Source: Candidatus Trichofilum aggregatum (GTDB lineage Bacteria > Chloroflexota > Anaerolineae > Promineifilales > Promineifilaceae). Taken from it: DNA of 64,000 bases. The notes beneath the pieces were generated by a model. The model was not told the DNA's origin. It saw only the letters and a program-made list of their open reading frames with translations, and did no database searches. A program made the translations under genes and the position numbers. Location: positions 124,001-188,000 of the forward strand of contig JADJUV010000172.1 in assembly GCA_016716885.1 (NCBI GenBank), in the 5' to 3' direction. Below are positions 1 to 9,412 of the stretch, piece by piece. Positions within the stretch are counted from its first letter, which is position 1. The number at the start of each line of letters is the position of its first letter.

Positions 1-6
1 TAAAAC

Positions 7-1503
7 ATGACTCCAAAACGTAATTTCGCTAAAGCCACCTTAAACGGAACATTGTGGGAATACACCTCACAATACACAGGCAAATTTCTGGTCTTTATCA
101 GTACCGCCATTTTGGCGCGTATCTTGTTGCAGGAAGATTTTGGCCTGGCTGGTTACGCCCTGATTGTGATTGGTTTTCTCGAAGTTTTGGAAGGTTTGGG
201 GATTGGGTCAGCCATTATTTATCACCATGATGATGAGGAGCGGCTCAACACGGCTTTCTGGATTGGCCTGGGCATGGGCGGGCTGCTGTTTGTGGGGGCC
301 TGGTTTGTGGTGGCCCCTTTTGCGGGGGCTTTTTTCAAAGACCCGCAGGCAGTTCCCATCACCCGCGCCCTGGGTTTCACCTTCCTTATTTCGGCTTTCC
401 ATCTCGTCCACCGGGCTTTACTGATGAAGAAGCTGGCCTTTGGCCGCAAATTTGTGCCGGAAATGGCTCGTTCTATTACCAAAGGGGTCATTTCTATCAG
501 CCTGGCCCTGTTAGATTTTGGGGCCTGGAGCCTCATCATTGGTCAGTTGGCAGGTACGTTAGCGGAAACAGTGGTCTATTGGCTGATTGTGCCGTGGCGG
601 CCGCGTCTCCGTTTTCAGCCCCAAGTGGCGTCATCTCTCCTGGCTTATGGCACCAAAGTTATATCCATCGAAGGGTTGGGCATTTTGATGCTCAATGCGG
701 ATTATTTGTTGATAGGGCGATATATGTCCGCGGCCGCGTTAGGCACCTATACCCTGGCGTTTCGTGTTCCCGAACTGCTGGTCAAACAGTTCTGCAACAT
801 CGTTGGCAACGTTACCTTCCCCGTCTATTCCCAATTACGCGATGATCCCCAGGCCCTACAGCGTGGCTTTCTGAAAACCATGCGCTACATGACCCTGCTC
901 ACCATTCCCATGGGTTTAGGGCTGGCCCTGGTTTCACGCCCTTTTGTCCTCATTTTTTTCACCGAAAAATGGGCCGAAGCCATCCCCGTCATGTCCGCTA
1001 TATCGCTTTATACCCTGCTGCGCTCGTTGACCTTTAACGCCGGTAGCGTTTACAAAGCCACCGGACGCCCTGGTTTACTCTCTCGACTCAGCCTGGTGCA
1101 AACGATGGTCACGATTCCTTTGTTGTGGTGGGCCATCGTTACCTATGACACCATTCTGGCCGTGGCCTGGGCACAGGTGGCCCTGGCGGCCGTGTTTGGG
1201 GTGATCAAGCTGGTGCTGGCCGGGCGGCTGGTAGATGTGCCCATGTCGAAACTTTTTAAGACATTTTATCCGGGATTGGTGGGGGGCGGCTTCATGACGG
1301 TGGCCGTGTTGTTCGCAAGTTGGGCCTTGCCGCCGGTAGCCCCTCTTGTTGAACTCATCGTCTCCGTGGTAGTAGGGGCCAGCGTCTACGGTCTGATCAT
1401 CTGGCTCATTCAGCGGGATGATTTGGTGCAGGCGGGGGCGATGTTGCGCACGGCTTTACGCCCTAAAACAAAGAGTGCTCAGGCCAAGGCGACACAGGCT
1501 TAG
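7..1503 (+). CDS. Wzx-type polysaccharide flippase (MOP family)
   Basis: Predicted inner-membrane flippase that would move lipid-linked oligosaccharide repeat units across the membrane during exopolysaccharide or O-antigen assembly. The 498-residue protein is almost entirely hydrophobic helices (about 12-14 segments) separated by short charged loops, the usual size and layout of Wzx/WzxC-like MOP transporters. The N-terminus has the typical amphipathic 'TLWEYTSQYTGKFLVFIST' opening, and the C-terminus is a short basic tail. ATG at 7 follows a TAA that may be the stop of an upstream gene. A glycosyltransferase follows 14 bp downstream, so it heads a sugar-polymer operon. Two GCGGCCGC octamers lie inside (597, 730). 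The family is clear; the substrate cannot be read from sequence. Confidence 0.88.
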   Translation: MTPKRNFAKATLNGTLWEYTSQYTGKFLVFISTAILARILLQEDFGLAGYALIVIGFLEVLEGLGIGSAIIYHHDDEERLNTAFWIGLGMGGLLFVGAWFVVAPFAGAFFKDPQAVPITRALGFTFLISAFHLVHRALLMKKLAFGRKFVPEMARSITKGVISISLALLDFGAWSLIIGQLAGTLAETVVYWLIVPWRPRLRFQPQVASSLLAYGTKVISIEGLGILMLNADYLLIGRYMSAAALGTYTLAFRVPELLVKQFCNIVGNVTFPVYSQLRDDPQALQRGFLKTMRYMTLLTIPMGLGLALVSRPFVLIFFTEKWAEAIPVMSAISLYTLLRSLTFNAGSVYKATGRPGLLSRLSLVQTMVTIPLLWWAIVTYDTILAVAWAQVALAAVFGVIKLVLAGRLVDVPMSKLFKTFYPGLVGGGFMTVAVLFASWALPPVAPLVELIVSVVVGASVYGLIIWLIQRDDLVQAGAMLRTALRPKTKSAQAKATQA

Positions 1504-1517
1504 TAAAGAGGCATTTT

Positions 1518-2693
1518 ATGGTTACACGACGACCCTTGCGACTTTTACAGCTTGTTTCCACACTTAATGTAGGTGGAGCCGAGCAAATCGTGCTGAATTT
1601 GGCCGAACGAGTGAATGCGCGTCAGTTTGAAACGCATGTATGTAGCCTGAGTCGGATTGGCAAACAATCTTTGCAGCCCGCTTTTGAAAAACTGGGTGTA
1701 CCGCTTTTAGCCCTCGATAGCCAACATTTTTATAGCTTAAAGACACTGCGCACGGTCGAGAAATATATCCGTACCCAGAAGATCGATCTTATTCATACTC
1801 ATCTGACCGATGCCGATATTGTGGGCCGTGTGCTGGGGCGCTATCTGAAAATCCCCGTGCTCTCGACGATGCATAACATGCCGCACAATTATGCGCGCCA
1901 GCGTGTGGACCGTTACTGGTTGGAACGTCTCACGGCCCGTTATTGGGCCACGCATCTGGTGGCCGTTTCGCCGAACATCCGAGAGATGTATGTCTCCGAG
2001 TGGCACATCCCCCCCAGGAAAATCAGTGCCATTAATAATTCGGTGCAGATGGAATCATTTCTGGCGGTGGGCGAGGGGGTGCTGGCCGAACGGGAATTTC
2101 CCGGGCCGGTGATTACGAATGTGGCCCGGTTTAACCCGCAAAAGGCGCAACATATCTTGCTCGCGGCCGCGGCCCTGGTTATCGAAAAAGTTCCTACCGC
2201 CCACTTCCTCATGGTAGGTAAAGGGCACCTGGAAAAGCCGTTACGCCAACAAGCCCAAGACCTGGGCATTGCCGATAACGTCATCTTTACCGGTGTGCGC
2301 CATGATATTCCCCATGTTTTGGCCCAATCCGATATTTTTGCCTTGTCCTCGTTGTGGGAAGGTGTGCCCCTCTCGGTCATTGAAGCCATGGCCGCGGCCC
2401 GGCCCGTTGTGGTTACGGCTGTGGGCGGTAACGTGGAACTGGTCGAATCGGGTTTGTCTGGCCTGGTGGTGCCACCTGATTCGGCCCCAGCATTGGCTGA
2501 GGCCTTTTTGACCTTGTTGAGGGATGAAGAGCGGCGATTGGCTCTGGGACGTTCAGCCCGCCAACGGGTGCAACACCTGTTCAGCCCGGAACAGTTTATC
2601 CAACAATATGAATTGTTATACCGGCGTTTAGGTTCCGGTGAGGCGGCTCCCGTGGTAGAAGGTTTTAGGCCAGTGGGTGAGCGGCCGCTTTGA
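1518..2693 (+). CDS. Glycosyltransferase family 4
   Basis: GT-B fold retaining glycosyltransferase (GT4), 391 aa. The N-terminal domain carries the 'STLNVGGAEQ' acceptor-side loop at about residues 14-23 and 'IDLIHTHLTDADIVG' at about 88-102. The C-terminal donor-binding domain has 'VARFNPQKAQHILLAAA' and the E-x7-E signature 'EGVPLSVIEAM' near residue 280, followed by a 'PVVVTAVGGNVELV' loop. It would add a sugar from an NDP-sugar to the growing polysaccharide unit on the cytoplasmic face. An AGAGG ribosome site lies about 7 bases before ATG 1518. It sits 14 bp after the flippase gene, so probably in the same transcript. Donor and acceptor are unknown. Confidence 0.9.
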   Translation: MVTRRPLRLLQLVSTLNVGGAEQIVLNLAERVNARQFETHVCSLSRIGKQSLQPAFEKLGVPLLALDSQHFYSLKTLRTVEKYIRTQKIDLIHTHLTDADIVGRVLGRYLKIPVLSTMHNMPHNYARQRVDRYWLERLTARYWATHLVAVSPNIREMYVSEWHIPPRKISAINNSVQMESFLAVGEGVLAEREFPGPVITNVARFNPQKAQHILLAAAALVIEKVPTAHFLMVGKGHLEKPLRQQAQDLGIADNVIFTGVRHDIPHVLAQSDIFALSSLWEGVPLSVIEAMAAARPVVVTAVGGNVELVESGLSGLVVPPDSAPALAEAFLTLLRDEERRLALGRSARQRVQHLFSPEQFIQQYELLYRRLGSGEAAPVVEGFRPVGERPL

Positions 2694-3240
2694 TTGTGAT
2701 GGGTGTTGGAGGTTGGGAGACTAAGAGACTAAGAGACTGAGAGATTGAGAGACTACATCTTTTCTCGGAGTTCACAATTTTTTGTCGCGTTCAGATAATC
2801 ATTTGGGGTTTTGGTTCGTAGCCGCTTGACCATCAGTTAACCACTAAATCAAGCGCAGCGCAACCAAATCTCATCTTGAAAGCGACAGTGACGCTGTGAG
2901 TACTAAGGAATGAGAATTAAATACCTTACAGGAGACTGGAGACGAGACCCACATGACGAAAGTCAGGCCTACGTTTTTATGACCAGATTCACCCTCGGTT
3001 TGTCGCCGGAAACCCCCACCTAACCCCCCCCTGGGCGCGGGAACTTTCTGGGCGGCGTTTTTCGGGGCGGAAGGCCGCGAAAACCGCTTCCCCTTCCACC
3101 GGGAAGGGGCTAGGGGATGGGTCTTCCGACTCGATTTACGATGGGCTTAGGTAAAGCTGGTCGAGTCTCTCATCTCCGTTCCGTCGGTTATTTAATTCTT
3201 GATCCTACGTTAAAAACGAACGATTACCAGGGTAAGACCC
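2694..3240. repeat. Gene-free gap: octamer tract and stem-loop repeat R1
   Basis: No credible gene. Bases 2714-2757 are an octamer tract (units GAGACTAA, GAGACTGA, GAGATTGA). Bases about 2900-3145 are an inverted copy of the R1 repeat seen best at 49375-49640: both share the stretch near GACTTTCGTCAT...GTCTCGTC, a G/C-rich arm read as CCCCCACCTAACCCC on this strand, an imperfect stem-loop around 3052-3095, and the GGAAGACCCAT end. The open frame over 3117-3395 is read across this repeat and is not credible. Confidence 0.7.
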
Positions 3241-4425
3241 ATGATGAAACCAACTTTACGTATTGCCATGATTATCCAGGCCTATTTACCGCATGTCGGG
3301 GGGGCGGAGCGGCAGTTGGCCGCGCTCGCGCCCCTGTTGCGCCAACGCGGTGTGGAGATTCAGGTGATAACCCGCCGTTATCCGGGTATGAGTGAACACG
3401 AGATGATAGACGGTGTGCCGGTGTACCGGCTGCCCATTCCTGGCCCCAAAGCGGTGGCTTCGTTGGTGTTTACCCTGTCGGCTCTGTCGTTATTAAACCG
3501 CCTGAAACCGGATTTGATTCATGCCCATGAACTGCTTTCACCCACAACCACTGCCGCGGCCGCGAAGCGTTGGTTAGGCATCCCCGTAGTCGCCAAAGTG
3601 CTGCGGGGTGGGATGCTGGGAGACCTGGCCAAGTTACAACGTGGGTTTGGGGGCGTGCGGCGCATGACTGCCTTCAAGCGGCTGGTGGATGGGTTCATTG
3701 TTATCAGCCAGGAAATTGAGCAGGAGTTACTGTTGTGGGGCGTGCCTACTGCCAAACGGTTTTTCATTCCCAATGGGGTAGATACTCACCGCTTTAAGCC
3801 TGTCTCCCCGGCGACGAAACAACTATTGCGGCCGCGGCTGGGCTTGCCGCAAGGCCCAGTGGCCCTTTATACCGGGCGGTTCGTGGCCGAAAAATGTCTG
3901 GATCAGCTCATCAGTGTGTGGCCGCAAGTGCGGGTCATATTTCCCCAGGCCCACTTGCTTCTGGCTGGCAGTGGCCCCCAAGAAGCGGCTTTGCGTCGAA
4001 TGGCTGGTGATGGGGTGATGTTTTTAGGGCAGGTGGAAGATGTGCTGCCTTATCTGCAAGCGGCGGATCTGTTTGTGTTGCCCTCAGCGACGGAAGGGTT
4101 ATCGAACGCGATGTTGGAGGCGCTGGCGACGGGTTTGCCCGTTGTAGCCACCGAGGTAGGAGGGGCACCGGATGTCATTAAGCACCGGGAGAGTGGTTGG
4201 CTGGTGTTGCCGCGCCAGGCTGATGATCTGGCTAATGCCCTGATTACGCTGTTTAACCTGGAAGAGATGCGCCTGAACCTGGGGGCGAAAGGGCGACGCA
4301 AAGTGGTGGCTGAGTACAGTTTGGAAGCGACGGCGGATCGGTTGGTGGCGCTGTATCAACAGTTTGTGCCCAGTCAGCATCCGCACAGGGCTGAAGCCAC
4401 CGTGCTAGGACACAACGCCCGGTGA
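3241..4425 (+). CDS. Glycosyltransferase family 4
   Basis: GT4 glycosyltransferase of 394 aa. The N-terminal domain shows 'YLPHVGGAERQLAAL' (about residues 15-29) and 'PDLIHAHELLSPTT'. The C-terminal domain shows 'ALYTGRFVAEKCLDQLI' and the E-x7-E motif 'EGLSNAMLEAL' followed by 'TGLPVVATEVGGAPDVI'. These place it among capsule and EPS transferases of the WcaL/RfaG type. Two in-frame ATG codons (3241, 3244) are possible starts; no strong ribosome site separates them. It is preceded by a 550-bp repeat-filled gap, so it may have its own promoter or rely on read-through from the flippase operon. A GCGGCCGC octamer at 3556 encodes an Ala run. Confidence 0.9.
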   Translation: MMKPTLRIAMIIQAYLPHVGGAERQLAALAPLLRQRGVEIQVITRRYPGMSEHEMIDGVPVYRLPIPGPKAVASLVFTLSALSLLNRLKPDLIHAHELLSPTTTAAAAKRWLGIPVVAKVLRGGMLGDLAKLQRGFGGVRRMTAFKRLVDGFIVISQEIEQELLLWGVPTAKRFFIPNGVDTHRFKPVSPATKQLLRPRLGLPQGPVALYTGRFVAEKCLDQLISVWPQVRVIFPQAHLLLAGSGPQEAALRRMAGDGVMFLGQVEDVLPYLQAADLFVLPSATEGLSNAMLEALATGLPVVATEVGGAPDVIKHRESGWLVLPRQADDLANALITLFNLEEMRLNLGAKGRRKVVAEYSLEATADRLVALYQQFVPSQHPHRAEATVLGHNAR

Positions 4426-4845
4426 TGACTATTCATTAATTAATTCGGTTAATTGACCAAAACGCTTGCACTGTCATTCTGACGAGTCTTCGAGGAAGAA
4501 TCCCGACAATTTAGATCAACGGGATGCTTCGGCGGACCTCAGCATGACACGGCGAGAAATACCGTTTTAATTTCTTAACTTTCATAACCGGGCTGAAAAC
4601 CGGGTTTTGAGGCTTAACAAATTAATAGGGATATTGAGGGTAGGCCGCCACCATGCCGCTTCGTGTACACCCGTTCGCACGTGGGCGTGCTTACTCCTCT
4701 CTGTACCAGCATTCATTCTCTGTACCAGCATTCATTCGGAAACGTCAAAAGCGGTCACTACGAACAAGAACGTTAAACGATTACCCGGCCAAAATGCTGA
4801 CAAGCTGAATTGCTAACAAGCTGAAATGCTAACAGGAGTCCTCTA
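4426..4845. repeat. Gene-free gap: inverted copy of repeat R2 and small tandem repeats
   Basis: Bases about 4432-4600 are the reverse complement of about 51045-51225 (shared TCATTCTGACGAGTCTTCGA, GAAGAATCCCGAC, GATGCTTCGGCGGACC and TCAGCATGAC). Similar 'cattctga...gaagaatc' dispersed repeats are known from many bacterial genomes. Bases 4699-4717 and 4718-4736 are a 19-bp tandem duplication (CTCTGTACCAGCATTCATT). Bases about 4790-4835 hold three loose copies of AAGCTGAATTGCTAAC. The GCGGTCACTACGAAC stretch at about 4750 matches, inverted, a motif at 12439 and 51012. I see no gene here. Confidence 0.7.
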
Positions 4846-6025
4846 GTGGCGATCATCATTCTAGTCTTATCGGTGGGGTTAATTGGGTATACCTATCTGG
4901 GGTATCCCCTGGCGCTGGCGTTGCTGGCCCGTTTGCGGCCGCGGCCCATCCACCTCGCGGCCCACACCCCCAGCGTCACCCTGCTCATCGCCGCCTACAA
5001 CGAAGCCGACTTCATCGCCCAGAAGCTCGACAACAGCCTGGCCCTCGACTATCCGGCGGAATGTTTACAAATTCTGGTAGCCGCCGATGGCTCCAATGAC
5101 CGCACGCCTGACATCGTGGCTGAATATGCTGACCGGGGGGTCATGCTCAGCTACGAACCGGCGCGTCAGGGCAAAATGGCCGCCATTAACCGGGCCATGC
5201 CCCAGGCTACGGGCGAGATTGTGGTTTTCTCCGATGCCAACAATCTGTACCAGCCCAATACCCTTGCGCGAACTGGTCAAACCCCTGGCCGATCCGCAGG
5301 TAGGCATTGCCAGCGGGGCCAAACAAATCATTGAAGGGGATGGGGCCTTAGGTGAATCGGAAGGGCTGTATTGGCGGTACGAATCGTTTATCAAGAAGCA
5401 GGAGACGGCGGTGGATTCTTGTGTGGGGGTGGCGGGTGAACTGTTGGCGATGCGGCGGGCGCTGTTTGAGTCACCCCCCCCCGAAATTATTAACGATGAT
5501 TTTTACCTGGCTTTGCGGGTATTACAGCAGGGGTATCGGGTGGTGTATGTGCCTACCGCCCGCTCGTGGGAACGGGTTTCGCTTACGGCCCAGGACGAAG
5601 TGACTCGCCGCACGCGCATTGTGGCGGGTCGGTATCAGGCGATGGTGCGCGGCCGCGCCCTACTTCCCTGGAACCGTCCTTTGTTAGTCTGGCAGATTCT
5701 TTCCCACAAATATCTGCGGCCGCTGGTTCCCCTGTTCATGATCACCGCTTTCCTGGCTAATGCGGTGGCGATTTGGCCGCCAACCGGCCCGCGTCAGCAC
5801 AAAATCCCGGCCCGCCTGGCCCGAATGATGATGGGTGGACAATTGCTGTTTTATGCCCTCAGCCTGGTGGGAACCTGGGTAAAGGTGGGGGGCAAGGTGG
5901 GCAAACTGCTTTATTTACCTGCTTACCTGGTAAACAGCAACGCGGCCGCGCTCCTGGGTCTAATTCGTTTTCTGGCTGGTCAGCAGACAGTACGGTGGCA
6001 ACGTGTTGCCCGCCGCAGCCATTAA
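4846..6025 (+). CDS. Glycosyltransferase family 2, membrane-linked, frameshifted
   Basis: Inverting GT2 (GT-A fold) enzyme, about 392 aa once one frameshift is repaired. It has an N-terminal membrane helix ('IIILVLSVGLIGYTYLGYPL'), nucleotide-binding 'TLLIAAYNEADFIAQKLDN', 'ILVAADGSNDRT', the DxD-like 'VFSDANNLYQ', the acid 'IINDDFYLALRV', an RxxR(W)-like 'TRRTRIVAGRYQAM', and two or three C-terminal membrane helices. This is the layout of processive or WcaA/ExoM-type membrane transferases. The start is GTG 4846 with AGGAG about 9 bases upstream. The frame breaks at 5264-5265 (CCCTTGCGC): removing one T gives an uninterrupted 'NTLRELVKPLADP'. This is probably a sequencing or assembly indel. 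Octamers at 4935, 5649, 5716 and 5942. Confidence 0.85.
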
Positions 6026-6235
6026 GTCATCGTTCGGGAACAAGTTCACAGCGGAAAGGAGACTAGAGACTACAGGTTTACCAGTCTCTGGTCTCCAGTC
6101 TCAGGTAAAAGAGGGGCCTCTGGTGATAGAAAATTCTCAGTCCCTCTGCGTCTCTGCGGTGAAACATTTTCGATCTACTGAGTCTCGAAACCGCTAAGTT
6201 AAAAACGAACGATTACTAATGATTGGAATGGGGTC
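6026..6235. repeat. Short intergenic region with GAGACT dyad and dispersed repeat
   Basis: Bases about 6058-6108 form a loose inverted repeat built from GAGACTAGAGACT and AGTCTCTGGTCTCCAGTCTC. Bases about 6130-6165 contain a 'CCCTCTGCGTCTCTGCGG' stretch, a dispersed motif echoed near 51250-51295. No gene is seen. Confidence 0.5.
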
Positions 6236-7372
6236 ATGATGACACAAAAGATCGCTTTTATTCGCAAAGGAATGGTGCCATTGGCGAGTCAGTCGGTAGC
6301 CGAAACGTTACAGCATCATTTTCCCCATTACCCGGTGGAGATCATTGACATCAAGGAAATGCTGGCCCAACGACCCCACATCAAGATGACGAACCTTTTT
6401 CATACCTGGCGCGACTATGGCAGAGAGATTGTACGCGGCCGCAAAAATGCCAAAGAATGTTTCTTCCGCACCCCTTATCTCTTTCACACCATCAAATCCC
6501 TCATGGCGCATAAACTGGCTGCGCCCGATTACATATTCTCCTTTCAGATGCAATCGCTATTTGACGCCAGCATTGAGGGGTTGCCCCATTTTGTTTACAC
6601 CGACCATACCAACCTGGCGAACATTGACTACCCCATCAAGGATAACCATAAACTGTACTCTCCGGCCTGGATAGCGTTAGAGCACACCATTTACCAAAAC
6701 GCCCGCCAGGTTTTTACCCGTAGTAGCAATATTACTCGGTCGTTGGTTGAACAATATCAGTGTGATCCTTGCCGGGTTAGCTGTGTTTATGCGGGTAGCA
6801 ACATCGCCCGCCAGGCTGAACCTCTGGACAATGACGGCTACCACAACAAAAACATCTTATTTGTTGGCATTGATTGGGAGCGCAAAGGGGGGCCGGAACT
6901 GCTCGAAGCGTTTCGTCAGGTGTTGAACGTGCATCCCGATGCCCACCTCACCATTGTGGGCTGTTCACCCCAGGTAAATCTGCCCAATTGTCATGTAATG
7001 GGCCGCTTACCTTTGGCCGAGGTGAAGACCTACTACCGCCAGGCGTCTGTTTTTTGCCTGCCCACCAAATTAGAACCCTTCGGCATCGTTTTCATTGAAG
7101 CCTTATCTTACCGCCTGCCCATTGTAGCCACCTGTGTGGGGGCCATTCCCGATTTCGTGCATGAGGGAGAAAACGGCTATCTGGTCGAACCCGGTGAAAC
7201 CAAGAGCTTGGCTGAAGCCCTCAGCAAACTTTTGGCTGATCCTGAACAGTGCCAGCGGTTTGGCCGCAAGGGGCGTCTGCTGGCCGAGGAAAATTACAAT
7301 TGGGAAAAAGTGGGTTTGAGAATAAAAGAAGGAATTAAGGCCGCGCTGACGGCTCCTAAAATCATGACCTAA
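6236..7372 (+). CDS. Glycosyltransferase family 4
   Basis: GT4 family protein of 378 aa. Its N-terminal half is less typical: it lacks the GGxE loop and instead has 'SFQMQSLFDASIEGLPHFVYTDHT', shared in part with the next gene ('PPSVIYTDYTAQL'). This suggests the two genes descend from one ancestor. The C-terminal half is clear: 'ILFVGIDWERKGGPELLEAF', 'HLTIVGCSP', and 'CLPTKLEPFGIVFIEAL' followed by 'LPIVATCVGAIPDFV'. ATG codons at 6236 and 6239 are both possible starts. It is followed 19 bp later by its likely paralogue. Donor and acceptor are unknown. Confidence 0.88.
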   Translation: MMTQKIAFIRKGMVPLASQSVAETLQHHFPHYPVEIIDIKEMLAQRPHIKMTNLFHTWRDYGREIVRGRKNAKECFFRTPYLFHTIKSLMAHKLAAPDYIFSFQMQSLFDASIEGLPHFVYTDHTNLANIDYPIKDNHKLYSPAWIALEHTIYQNARQVFTRSSNITRSLVEQYQCDPCRVSCVYAGSNIARQAEPLDNDGYHNKNILFVGIDWERKGGPELLEAFRQVLNVHPDAHLTIVGCSPQVNLPNCHVMGRLPLAEVKTYYRQASVFCLPTKLEPFGIVFIEALSYRLPIVATCVGAIPDFVHEGENGYLVEPGETKSLAEALSKLLADPEQCQRFGRKGRLLAEENYNWEKVGLRIKEGIKAALTAPKIMT

Positions 7373-7391
7373 CTGGATGGTTTAGCTTGAG

Positions 7392-8534
7392 ATGAAGGTA
7401 CAAAAACCCCAAATAGTCGGTGTTTTGGTGGGTGATATCCATAAAGACCCGGGCGCCCGGATTAAATATGGCTCGTTTTTTGACGTGCTGGCGGATCGTT
7501 TGCCGTTGGTAGAGGTTTACGACGCCAGTTTGCGGGGCTGGTTACGGTATTGGAACGCGCTCCAGACGTTCCGCCCCAATGCCCATCACTGGCGCGAACG
7601 TTTTTACAAAAACGCGCCTGCTTTTCGCCTGCGCTCTTTGCAGGCCCATAGACATTTTCGGCGGTGTGAGGCAAAGATTGATGTGATTGTGCAAGTGGGT
7701 GTTTTGTTGAATGCACGCTGGCAAAAACCGTCCCCACCCAGTGTGATCTATACCGATTACACGGCCCAATTGGCCGCCCAAATCCCTGCGGCTGGCCGGT
7801 CGCCTTTTTCTGATCCGGAGCGGCAGACCTGGCTGGCGCTGGAGCGGCAGGCGTTTGCCCAGGCCGGTCACATCTGTACCCGCAGCCAGTTGGTGCGTGA
7901 TTCCATCATTCACGATTATGCCATTGCCCCGGAACGGGTGACGGTTATTGGGGGTGGTATTAATTTTGTCCCTTTGCCGTCGCCGGTTGAGCACGGGCCA
8001 AAGGCTCAGCCCACGGCTCTTTTTGTGGGTAAGGAGCTTTATCGCAAGGGGGGTGATGTGTTGTTACGGGCGTTTGCCGAAGCGCGCCAGGTTGTGCCTG
8101 AGGCCCGCCTTATTTTGCTGACGGCTGGCCCTATTCCCTCGGATTTGCCGCAGGCGGGGGTGGAGATGGTTCGCCCGACCTGGGATCGTGAGGTGATCGC
8201 TGATCTTTATCGCCGGGCGGACTTGTTTGTGTTGCCGTCCCGTTTGGAAACTTGGGGTGATGTGTTGTTGGAGGCGATGGGTTATGGCTTACCCTGTATT
8301 GGGGTAATGGGTCAGGCCATGGAAGAGATTATTGAGCCGGATGTAACGGGTTGTTTGGTGCCCGCGGGGGATGTTGGTGCGTTGGCGAAAGCGCTGGTTT
8401 GCCTCTTTGAGAGTGCGGATTTGCGTTGTCGTTGGGGCGGCCGCGGCCGCGTACAGGCCGAAACCCGTTATCAGTGGCCGGATGTGGTGACAAGACTTGA
8501 GGATTGTATTGAACAGGCAATAGGCAGGCAATAA
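7392..8534 (+). CDS. Glycosyltransferase family 4, likely paralogue of the preceding gene
   Basis: 380-aa GT4 protein. It resembles the preceding gene in 'VIYTDYTAQLAAQI', 'ALERQAFAQAGHICTRSQLV', 'ALFVGKELYRKGGDVLLRAF' and the donor-site motif 'LPSRLETWGDVLLEAM'. The second Glu of E-x7-E is present. Two overlapping octamers (8437 and 8443) code for 'GGRGRV' near the C-terminus. It lies 19 bp after the previous gene and ends 2 bp before the next start, so it is operonic. It probably adds a sugar to the polysaccharide unit; the linkage is unknown. Confidence 0.87.
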   Translation: MKVQKPQIVGVLVGDIHKDPGARIKYGSFFDVLADRLPLVEVYDASLRGWLRYWNALQTFRPNAHHWRERFYKNAPAFRLRSLQAHRHFRRCEAKIDVIVQVGVLLNARWQKPSPPSVIYTDYTAQLAAQIPAAGRSPFSDPERQTWLALERQAFAQAGHICTRSQLVRDSIIHDYAIAPERVTVIGGGINFVPLPSPVEHGPKAQPTALFVGKELYRKGGDVLLRAFAEARQVVPEARLILLTAGPIPSDLPQAGVEMVRPTWDREVIADLYRRADLFVLPSRLETWGDVLLEAMGYGLPCIGVMGQAMEEIIEPDVTGCLVPAGDVGALAKALVCLFESADLRCRWGGRGRVQAETRYQWPDVVTRLEDCIEQAIGRQ

Positions 8535-8536
8535 AA

Positions 8537-9283
8537 ATGATGAGAGTTCAGAGTGAGCCAGTAGGAACGTCGTTATCTAAACCTCTCTCAGGAGAAAATT
8601 CGCACGCGGCCGCGCCCCGGCCGTTTTGGTCGCGCCTTCGGCGTTGGCTCCGACCGCCGACCCCCTGGGTAACGCTTCTGGGTGTAGATGGCAGTGGCAA
8701 ATCAACGGTGTTAGCGGCATTGGCTCAGGCCCTGGTGACCACGCCCTACACTGGTTTGTATGTGATTCACCGGCGGCCGCAACTGGTATATCGCACCGCG
8801 GCCGCGGTGCCGTCTGGCCCTATCAGCCATTACGCCAAACCGCCTCATTCTCCCTCCCGTTCCATGTTCAAACTAGGAGCTATCAGCCTGGATTGGCTGT
8901 TAGGCTACTTTTGGCGTATCCGCTGGCGGCAGGCCGAAGGCATTTTGGTGGTCGCGGATCGCCACGCCTTGTTAGACCTGCTGGCCGACCCACTCCGTTA
9001 TCGTTATGGCGGGCCGGACTGGTTTATCCCCTTGTTGGTGCGCCTGTTGCCCATGCCGGACGCCGTTATTTTGTTGGATGCGCCGGTGGACGTGTTGCAG
9101 GCACGCAAAACCGAGCTGACAGTCGAGAACGCGGCCGCGTTGCGGTCAGCCTATCTCCAATTAATTAAACAAATGAACACCGGGCACGTTATTGATGCCA
9201 GCCAGCCGTTACGCCAGGTCGTGGCTGATGTGGAACAAGCCCTTGTTTCCATCCATCAACATTACCATGCCCCTAAAACGTAA
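8537..9283 (+). CDS. Thymidylate-kinase-like P-loop protein of a polysaccharide locus
   Basis: 248-aa P-loop NTPase. Walker A 'GVDGSGKST' lies at about residues 48-56, a DR(Y/H)-type 'VVADRHALLDLL' near residue 140, and 'VILLDAPVDVLQARKTEL' resembles the substrate and lid region of thymidylate kinases. The first 45 residues are a Pro/Arg-rich extension not found in ordinary Tmk. Tmk-like proteins of this kind are often found in exopolysaccharide and lipopolysaccharide clusters, where they may act on sugar or lipid intermediates; that role is inferred from context only. The start at 8537 (or 8540) is almost touching the preceding stop. Four octamers occur within 750 bp (8606, 8773, 8798, 9131). 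Confidence 0.75.
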   Translation: MMRVQSEPVGTSLSKPLSGENSHAAAPRPFWSRLRRWLRPPTPWVTLLGVDGSGKSTVLAALAQALVTTPYTGLYVIHRRPQLVYRTAAAVPSGPISHYAKPPHSPSRSMFKLGAISLDWLLGYFWRIRWRQAEGILVVADRHALLDLLADPLRYRYGGPDWFIPLLVRLLPMPDAVILLDAPVDVLQARKTELTVENAAALRSAYLQLIKQMNTGHVIDASQPLRQVVADVEQALVSIHQHYHAPKT

Positions 9284-9325
9284 GGAGTTCCCCATGAGCA
9301 GGGCGCACCAAGGTGAATGAATATT

Positions 9326-9391
9326 CGGGGAACTCGTGGGAACTCTAGGAACTCAGGGGAACTCGAAACCTGGAACTCGAAACTCGAAACT
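9326..9391. repeat. GGAACTC short tandem repeat tract
   Basis: Irregular head-to-tail repeats of GGAACTC with 2-4 base spacers (GGAACTCGTG, GGAACTCTA, GGAACTCAG, GGAACTCGAAAC). Related tracts lie at 35386-35421, 59180-59227 and 63396-63440. It sits just upstream of the ribosome site of the next gene, so it is in the 5' leader or promoter region. Confidence 0.7.
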
Positions 9392-9412
9392 TATTTTCTC
9401 AGGAGGTTACCC

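Noticed and set aside
3117..3395. A 92-codon frame before the second glycosyltransferase
   Set aside because: It runs from repeat R1 into the glycosyltransferase gene in another frame; it has no protein-like features.
4607..4816. A short + strand frame before the GT2 gene
   Set aside because: It is read through tandem duplications and repeat R2 and has no start signal.
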